Made by a program: the position numbers and the translations under genes. This document shows, one piece after another, positions 5,221 through 9,328 of a stretch of 9,328 nt of DNA. The stretch is from an uncultured Bacillota bacterium (lineage in GTDB: Bacteria; Bacillota; Dehalobacteriia; UBA7702): contig CACXDX010000018.1 in NCBI GenBank assembly GCA_902766525.1, positions 1 to 9,328 of the forward strand, given 5' to 3'. Below the pieces are notes generated by a model. It saw only the letters and a program-made list of their open reading frames with translations, was not told the DNA's origin and did not search any database. Numbering within the stretch: the stretch's first letter is position 1; each line of letters starts with the position of its first letter.

Positions 5221-7132
5221 GGTTTTTCCCCTTTTCTTCGATCTTCTTTTGTTCTTTATTCTTTTTGGACGTAAGATAAACGAGGAGAACACTGATATCG
5301 GCGGGACTCACCCCGGAAATGCGGGAAGCCTGACCGATGGTATAGGGACGGATCTCATCCATCTTTTCCGCCGCTTCAAGCCGCAGACCGCTGACGTCAC
5401 GGTAGTTTATATCATCGGGAATGCGGCGGCCTTCGGTTTTTTCAAAACGTCTGACCTGATCCCGCTGCTTTTGCAAATAACCTTCATATTTCACTTCGAT
5501 CTCCGCTTCGTTTAAGGCATCGTCATGCCATTGTCCGGCCCGGTCGTCAAGAGCGGCGAGTTCACGAATATCGATATTCGGCCGCTTCAGCAAAGCGGCG
5601 CCGGAGATACCTCCCCGCAGCGGAGCGGAACCTTTATCATCCAGATAAGCGGCAACTTTTTCTTCGGAACCTTTGAATTTCGATTCGACCAGCCAGGTTT
5701 TTACCGCTTTGATCTCTTCGACCCGTTCGTTGAAAACACGCCAGCGCTCTTCATTGACGAGGCCGATCCTGCGCCCCAATTCCGTCAGACGCAGATCCGC
5801 GTTGTCATTCCTCAGCAAGAGACGATATTCCGCTCTGGAGGTAAACAAACGATACGGTTCATTGGTTCCTTTATTGACAAGATCGTCAATGAGCACACCG
5901 ATGTACGCGTCGGATCTTTTCAAAATGAACGGTTCTTCCCCTTTCAGCTTCAAAGAAGCGTTGATCCCGGCCATCAAGCCCTGACAAGCCGCTTCCTCAT
6001 AACCGGAAGTACCGTTGATCTGTCCGGCACCGTACAAACCTTTTATCTTTTTATATTCCAATGTCGGAGTAAGCTGAGTCGGAATGACACCGTCATACTC
6101 GATGGCATAGGCAGGGCGCATGATCTCAACATGCTCAAGGCCGGCAATGGTGCGCATGAATTTTTCCTGGATCTCATAGGGCAGACCCGTTGACATGCCC
6201 TGAACATAAATTTCATTGGTAAACAGACCTTCCGGTTCCAAAAAAAGCAAATGAGCATCACGATCGGCAAAACGCACAACCTTATCCTCGATGGAGGGAC
6301 AATAGCGGGCGCCGACTCCTTCGATGATGCCGCTGTATTTCGGCGCAAGATGCAGGTTTTCGCGAATGACATCATGGGTCCGGGGATTGGTATACGTGGA
6401 GTAGCAGGAAATATTGGGACGATTGAATTCTTTAGTCATATAGGAAAAGGCCAGGGGTTTTTCACTGCCGGGCTGTTCTTTTGTTTTGGAAAAATCGATA
6501 CTGCGCCGATCGACCCGCGCCGGTGTCCCGGTTTTAAAACGAAACAGCTCCAGGCCGAGGTCTTTCAGGGCAGCGGAGAGCTTACCCGCCATGGGCTGAT
6601 TATTGGGACCTGCCGGCGTCAATTCCTTACCGATAATGATGCGGCTCTTCAAATATGTTCCCGTTGTTAAAATGACGGCACGGCTCAAAAACTTCAGATC
6701 ATGATCGCAAAGGACACCGGCAACATGATCCCCTTCCACGATAATCCGCTCCGCCGCAGCCTGTTTCACATCGAGATTTTCCTGATTTTGCACCGTCCAT
6801 GCCATGCGCATACGATATTCATGCTTATCGGACTGCGCTCTCAAAGCCTGGACGGCCGGTCCTTTTGAGCTGTTGAGCAGACGCATCTGGATCTGTGTGG
6901 CATCGGCGTTGAGAGCCATCTGCCCGCCGAGAGCGTCGATTTCCCGAACAACATGGCCCTTGGCCGGCCCACCGACACTGGGATTACAGGGCATCAGTGC
7001 GATATGATCAAGACTCAGCGTTAAAAGCAGCGTCTTCATGCCCAGCCGCGCCGAGGCAAGGGACGCCTCAACACCGGCATGGCCGCCGCCGACAACAATG
7101 ATATCGTATTTTCCTCCGAGATATGGATTCAT
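5207..7132 (-). CDS. mnmG: tRNA uridine-5-carboxymethylaminomethyl modification enzyme MnmG, 641 aa
   Basis: MnmG (GidA) is the FAD-binding partner of MnmE. The complex uses methylene-tetrahydrofolate, FAD, GTP and ammonium or glycine to install (carboxymethyl)aminomethyl groups at C5 of wobble U34 in certain tRNAs. The FAD dinucleotide motif is VVGGGHAGVEAS (13-24). Two conserved cysteines of the family are present, C49 (MPCNPSVGG) and C278 (ARYCPSIEDKVVRF). TGTYL (157-161), the GAGQINGTSGYEEAA region and SRAEYRLLLRNDNADLRLT are further signatures. In the usual GPRYCPS block the proline before Arg is Ala (GARYCPS), a small deviation. Full length compares well with about 620-630 residues. The start is 4 bases after the mnmE stop, with AGGAAAG inside the mnmE end as ribosome binding site. 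The last residues (lysine-rich, ending HDCL) are poorly conserved and overlap rsmG. Confidence 0.97.
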   Translation of the reverse strand: MNPYLGGKYDIIVVGGGHAGVEASLASARLGMKTLLLTLSLDHIALMPCNPSVGGPAKGHVVREIDALGGQMALNADATQIQMRLLNSSKGPAVQALRAQSDKHEYRMRMAWTVQNQENLDVKQAAAERIIVEGDHVAGVLCDHDLKFLSRAVILTTGTYLKSRIIIGKELTPAGPNNQPMAGKLSAALKDLGLELFRFKTGTPARVDRRSIDFSKTKEQPGSEKPLAFSYMTKEFNRPNISCYSTYTNPRTHDVIRENLHLAPKYSGIIEGVGARYCPSIEDKVVRFADRDAHLLFLEPEGLFTNEIYVQGMSTGLPYEIQEKFMRTIAGLEHVEIMRPAYAIEYDGVIPTQLTPTLEYKKIKGLYGAGQINGTSGYEEAACQGLMAGINASLKLKGEEPFILKRSDAYIGVLIDDLVNKGTNEPYRLFTSRAEYRLLLRNDNADLRLTELGRRIGLVNEERWRVFNERVEEIKAVKTWLVESKFKGSEEKVAAYLDDKGSAPLRGGISGAALLKRPNIDIRELAALDDRAGQWHDDALNEAEIEVKYEGYLQKQRDQVRRFEKTEGRRIPDDINYRDVSGLRLEAAEKMDEIRPYTIGQASRISGVSPADISVLLVYLTSKKNKEQKKIEEKGKNHDCL

Positions 7133-7136
7133 GAAA

Positions 7137-8510
7137 TCACTTTCCTATACAAAAATCTGAAAAAATCCTGTCAAGGATCTCCATGGAGATGGTCTCCCCG
7201 CCGATTTCACCCAATGCTTCGGCGGCGCCTCTGAGATCGATGACCTGAAAATCCAAGGGCATACCCATTTCCTGAGCCTTCAGCACTTCCAGAAGATGAT
7301 TTTTTGCCAACATAAAAGATTCTTTATGACGAAGATTACCGACCCACTCGTTATCGTTTTCGGCGATCACACCGGAGAGAAACAGTTCCCTGACAGCATG
7401 GCCGAGATCTTCCAAATGGGTTCCTTTTTTGGCTGAAAGGAAAACGCCTTTATGGGGCGTGATATCTTCTCTGCGCTGTTCATGACGGTAGTCGATCTCA
7501 TCTTCCTTATTGAAAATGACGATGACTTTTTTTCCGACACAGGCGGACAGAATATCTTTTTCTTCCTCATCAAACTCTCCGTCTTTATCCGTTACAAAGA
7601 GGATCAGCTCCGCTCTTTGCAGAGATTCCCTGCTTCTGTCCACGCCGATTTTTTCAACCGGATCATCCGTCCTGCGGATACCCGCAGTATCCATGAGCCT
7701 TATGGGAATCCCTTCCAAAATCACGGTATCCTCGATCACGTCTCTTGTCGTACCCGGGATCTCCGTAACAATGGCCCGGTCTTCCCTGAGCAAAGCATTC
7801 ATCAAAGAGGATTTTCCGACATTGGTCTTGCCGACGATGACCGTCGCGATACCGTGACGGTATACTTTCCCTTCTTCCGCTTTGGCGATTTCCCTGTCGA
7901 TCTCCTCGACCATCTTCAGCACACGCCGGCGAATCGTATCGGCAACGGTATCGTCAAGCCCGTCTTCGGGGAAATCGATCACCGCTTCCGTTTCGGCGAT
8001 CAGAGCGATCAAATCATCTCTTATCCTCAAAAAATTCCTGCCTTTATCACCCTTTAAACGGGTAAGGGAAAAATCAAGATCTTTCTCGTCAATGGCGTGA
8101 ATCGTTTCGATCACGGCTTCGGCCTGAGACAGATCGATCCTGCCGTTGAAAAAAGCACGTTTGGTGAATTCTCCCGGCAGCGCCAGTTTAGCTCCGAGAG
8201 CAAGCAGCAACTCCATAATCCGGTGCGCTGCCAGACGACCGCCGTGGCATTGAAATTCCACCATTTCTTCTTTCGTATAGGAATGATCTTTTCTCATCAG
8301 CGCCATTAAAACTTCATCATAAATCTTATCTCTGAAGATCACATGACCGTAATGAAGATGATAGCCCTGCGCTTCATCCCAGGAAAAAGGAGTATGAGGT
8401 CGAAAAACCTTTTTTGCCAATGCCCAGCTTCCCTCGCCTGAAAGGCGCACGATGGCGATGCCGCCGATTCCTTCGGGCGTGGAAATTGCACAGATCAGAG
8501 GATAATCCAT
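7137..8510 (-). CDS. mnmE: tRNA modification GTPase MnmE (TrmE), 457 aa
   Basis: MnmE is the GTPase partner of MnmG in wobble uridine modification and acts as a cytoplasmic dimer. The N-terminal formyl-THF-binding domain begins MDYPLICAISTPEGIGGIAIV, includes EFQCHGG (85-91) and is followed by a helical domain. The inserted G domain (about 218-380) has G1 GKTNVGKSS (227-235), G2 TTRD (254-257), G3 DTAGIR (274-279), G4 NKED (334-337) and SAK at 359-361. The terminal CIGK (454-457) contains the conserved catalytic-site Cys. In G1, GKTN replaces the more usual GRPN, a mild deviation with the lysine and serine intact. I set the start at 8510 because GGAGG lies 7 bases upstream; an alternative ATG 8 codons earlier would place that site inside the coding frame. 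It has its own extended -10 promoter and is followed 4 bases later by mnmG. Confidence 0.97.
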   Translation of the reverse strand: MDYPLICAISTPEGIGGIAIVRLSGEGSWALAKKVFRPHTPFSWDEAQGYHLHYGHVIFRDKIYDEVLMALMRKDHSYTKEEMVEFQCHGGRLAAHRIMELLLALGAKLALPGEFTKRAFFNGRIDLSQAEAVIETIHAIDEKDLDFSLTRLKGDKGRNFLRIRDDLIALIAETEAVIDFPEDGLDDTVADTIRRRVLKMVEEIDREIAKAEEGKVYRHGIATVIVGKTNVGKSSLMNALLREDRAIVTEIPGTTRDVIEDTVILEGIPIRLMDTAGIRRTDDPVEKIGVDRSRESLQRAELILFVTDKDGEFDEEEKDILSACVGKKVIVIFNKEDEIDYRHEQRREDITPHKGVFLSAKKGTHLEDLGHAVRELFLSGVIAENDNEWVGNLRHKESFMLAKNHLLEVLKAQEMGMPLDFQVIDLRGAAEALGEIGGETISMEILDRIFSDFCIGK

Positions 8511-8540
8511 AAAACGGCCTCCTTTATCCGACAATAAACA

Positions 8541-8577
8541 GAAAGACCCGCCGTCGTCCTGACGTCGAGTCTCTTTC
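8541..8577 (-). promoter_or_regulatory. Hairpin at the start of the mnmE leader
   Basis: On the minus strand GAAAGA-ga-CTCG-a-CGTC (8577-8560) can pair with GACG-g-CGGG-TCTTTC (8554-8541) around the loop AGGAC. The tail TGTTTATTG is U-rich but not a clean run. The predicted transcription start (about 8574) falls inside the first arm. A transcript begun at the local promoter would lack the first bases of the stem, whereas readthrough RNA from khpB would fold it fully. It could be a weak terminator for khpB or a leader structure; the role is not determined. Confidence 0.42.
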
Positions 8578-8580
8578 GCA

Positions 8581-8589
8581 ATTATATCA
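8581..8589 (-). promoter_or_regulatory. Extended -10 promoter of mnmE
   Basis: The minus strand reads TGATATAAT: a perfect TATAAT (8581-8586) preceded by the TGn extension (8587-8589). The -35 is poor (TTCCCG at an 18-base spacing), which is common for extended -10 promoters. The start near 8574 gives a leader of about 64 bases. This would allow mnmE-mnmG-rsmG to be expressed apart from the yidC-khpB part. Confidence 0.65.
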
Positions 8590-8656
8590 GACCCTTCATC
8601 GCGTCGGGAAGAGATCTTCTGGTCCTGTCGCTGTCAACAAAAACATTCTTTTCTGC

Positions 8657-9274
8657 TTATTTCTTTTTTGCAACGACAACTTTGCGATAGGGTTCTTCCC
8701 CTTCGCTGAAGGTACGAACCTGATCATCACTTTGCAAAACCGTATGAATAATGCGCCGTTCATAGGGGCTCATCGGTTCCAAAGACATATTTTTACCGGT
8801 TTCCTTGACGCGTTCGGCTAATTTTTTGGCGAGACGTTCCAGGGTTTCTTCACGTTTGGCACGATAACCTTCAACGTCAAGAATATATTTACTGTGTTTT
8901 TCAAAATGACGGGAAACCGTCAGATTCGTCAGATACTGCAGCGCATCGAGAGTTTCCCCGCGACGACCGATAAGAATGCCCAGATCTTTACCGATCAGAT
9001 CAAGCGTCACGAATTCTTCGCCTTCGGCGGCGCGAATATCCACATTGAGCTCAAATTTTCTGAACATTTCTTCCAGAAATTCAATGGCATAGGCAGTAAC
9101 ACTGTCTTCGGCGGAAACCCGCACAACGGCGTCTTTTGAACCGATGCCGAAAATTCCCTTTGCGGGCATCTGTACAATTTCTATCGAAACATCTTCACGA
9201 GAGCGATTCAATTCCGCCAAGGCAGCGTCGACCGCTTCATCAATGGTTTTTCCCGATTTTTCCAGGGTTTTCAT
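8657..9274 (-). CDS. khpB: RNA-binding protein KhpB (Jag), 205 aa
   Basis: KhpB (also called Jag or EloR) is a cytoplasmic RNA-binding protein; in streptococci it works with KhpA and affects cell elongation and division. All three expected parts are visible. The Jag N-terminal domain is residues 1 to about 52 (MKTLEKSGKTIDEAVDAAL... KGIFGIGSKDAVV). A KH domain with GRRGETLDALQYL (103-115) follows. The R3H domain is at the C-terminus, with ERRIIHTVL and SEGEEPYRKVVV. There is no long linker between the Jag domain and KH, so it is the short form. The ATG at 9274 has AAGGAG about 9 bases upstream. Its place next to mnmE, and presumably after yidC, matches the classical rnpA-yidC-jag-mnmE-mnmG order near the replication origin in Bacillota. 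No clear terminator separates it from mnmE, apart from the hairpin at 8541-8577. Confidence 0.94.
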   Translation of the reverse strand: MKTLEKSGKTIDEAVDAALAELNRSREDVSIEIVQMPAKGIFGIGSKDAVVRVSAEDSVTAYAIEFLEEMFRKFELNVDIRAAEGEEFVTLDLIGKDLGILIGRRGETLDALQYLTNLTVSRHFEKHSKYILDVEGYRAKREETLERLAKKLAERVKETGKNMSLEPMSPYERRIIHTVLQSDDQVRTFSEGEEPYRKVVVAKKK

Positions 9275-9295
9275 GAAAGATATACTCCTTTCCGA

Positions 9296-9328
9296 TCAAT
9301 ACCAGGGCTTATCACGTTTATCATCAGA
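9296..9328 (-). CDS. 3' end of an upstream gene, probably yidC
   Basis: Only the last ten codons are present, reading SDDKRDKPWY and ending with TGA at 9296-9298, 21 bases before khpB. A short charged tail fits the hydrophilic C-terminus of YidC/Oxa1-type membrane insertases, which normally precede khpB in Bacillota. The call rests on gene order, not on the residues. Another frame also stays open here and would end in a TGA overlapping the khpB start codon, so the reading frame itself is not certain. Confidence 0.4.
   Translation of the reverse strand, partial: SDDKRDKPWY

Noticed and set aside
8632..8637. Consensus TTGACA on the minus strand after khpB
   Set aside because: The hexamer at the 17-base spacing is TCTCTT, far from a -10 element, and the good TATAAT at 8581-8586 is much too distant. 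The extended -10 is the better promoter.
9271..9328. Alternative open frame whose TGA overlaps the khpB ATG (ATGA-type coupling)
   Set aside because: Its 19 residues are less like a YidC tail than the charged SDDKRDKPWY frame, and khpB has its own ribosome binding site. It cannot be excluded because too little of the gene is in the window.

Overview
The window looks like a chromosomal stretch of a Bacillota (Firmicutes) bacterium. The evidence is the yidC?-khpB(jag)-mnmE-mnmG-rsmG gene order, a tryptophan-specific T-box leader, AGGAG-type ribosome binding sites and sigma-A-like promoters. GC content is moderate by eye. I see no signature that fixes the family; a Negativicutes-like organism is only a guess. 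There are no transposases, phage genes, CRISPR arrays or other signs of an island.

Layout: (1) At the left edge is the 3' part of a plus-strand tRNA-Thr(GGT), followed by a perfect palindromic terminator. The same palindrome also faces a short minus-strand gene for a 57-residue one-helix membrane protein (114-287), which has its own strong promoter. (2) A minus-strand ADP-ribosylglycohydrolase (446-1258) has its own promoter. That promoter shows that the upstream TTG start is not used. (3) On the plus strand, a consensus-like promoter with an inverted repeat across its -10 leads into a full T-box leader (specifier TGG = Trp, about 1551-1826). This controls trpB2, a stand-alone tryptophan synthase beta chain (1857-3233). 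(4) A 14-bp bidirectional terminator separates trpB2 from a convergent minus-strand gene for an 83-residue protein with 19 cysteines arranged in six-residue periods (3329-3580). (5) From 9328 down to 3660, the minus strand carries a compact block: the end of an upstream gene (probably yidC), khpB, mnmE, mnmG, rsmG and an EamA-family transporter. MnmE and MnmG form the complex that modifies the tRNA wobble uridine. RsmG methylates 16S rRNA, and KhpB is a small-RNA/mRNA-binding protein. The block is therefore mainly RNA maturation, with a transporter attached at its 3' end.

Most of the window is conserved housekeeping DNA. The least explained parts are the Cys/Gly hexad-repeat protein, the 57-residue membrane protein, the probable second layer of control over the trpB2 T-box, and the hairpin that overlaps the mnmE promoter start. 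I did not find a convincing new multi-gene system.
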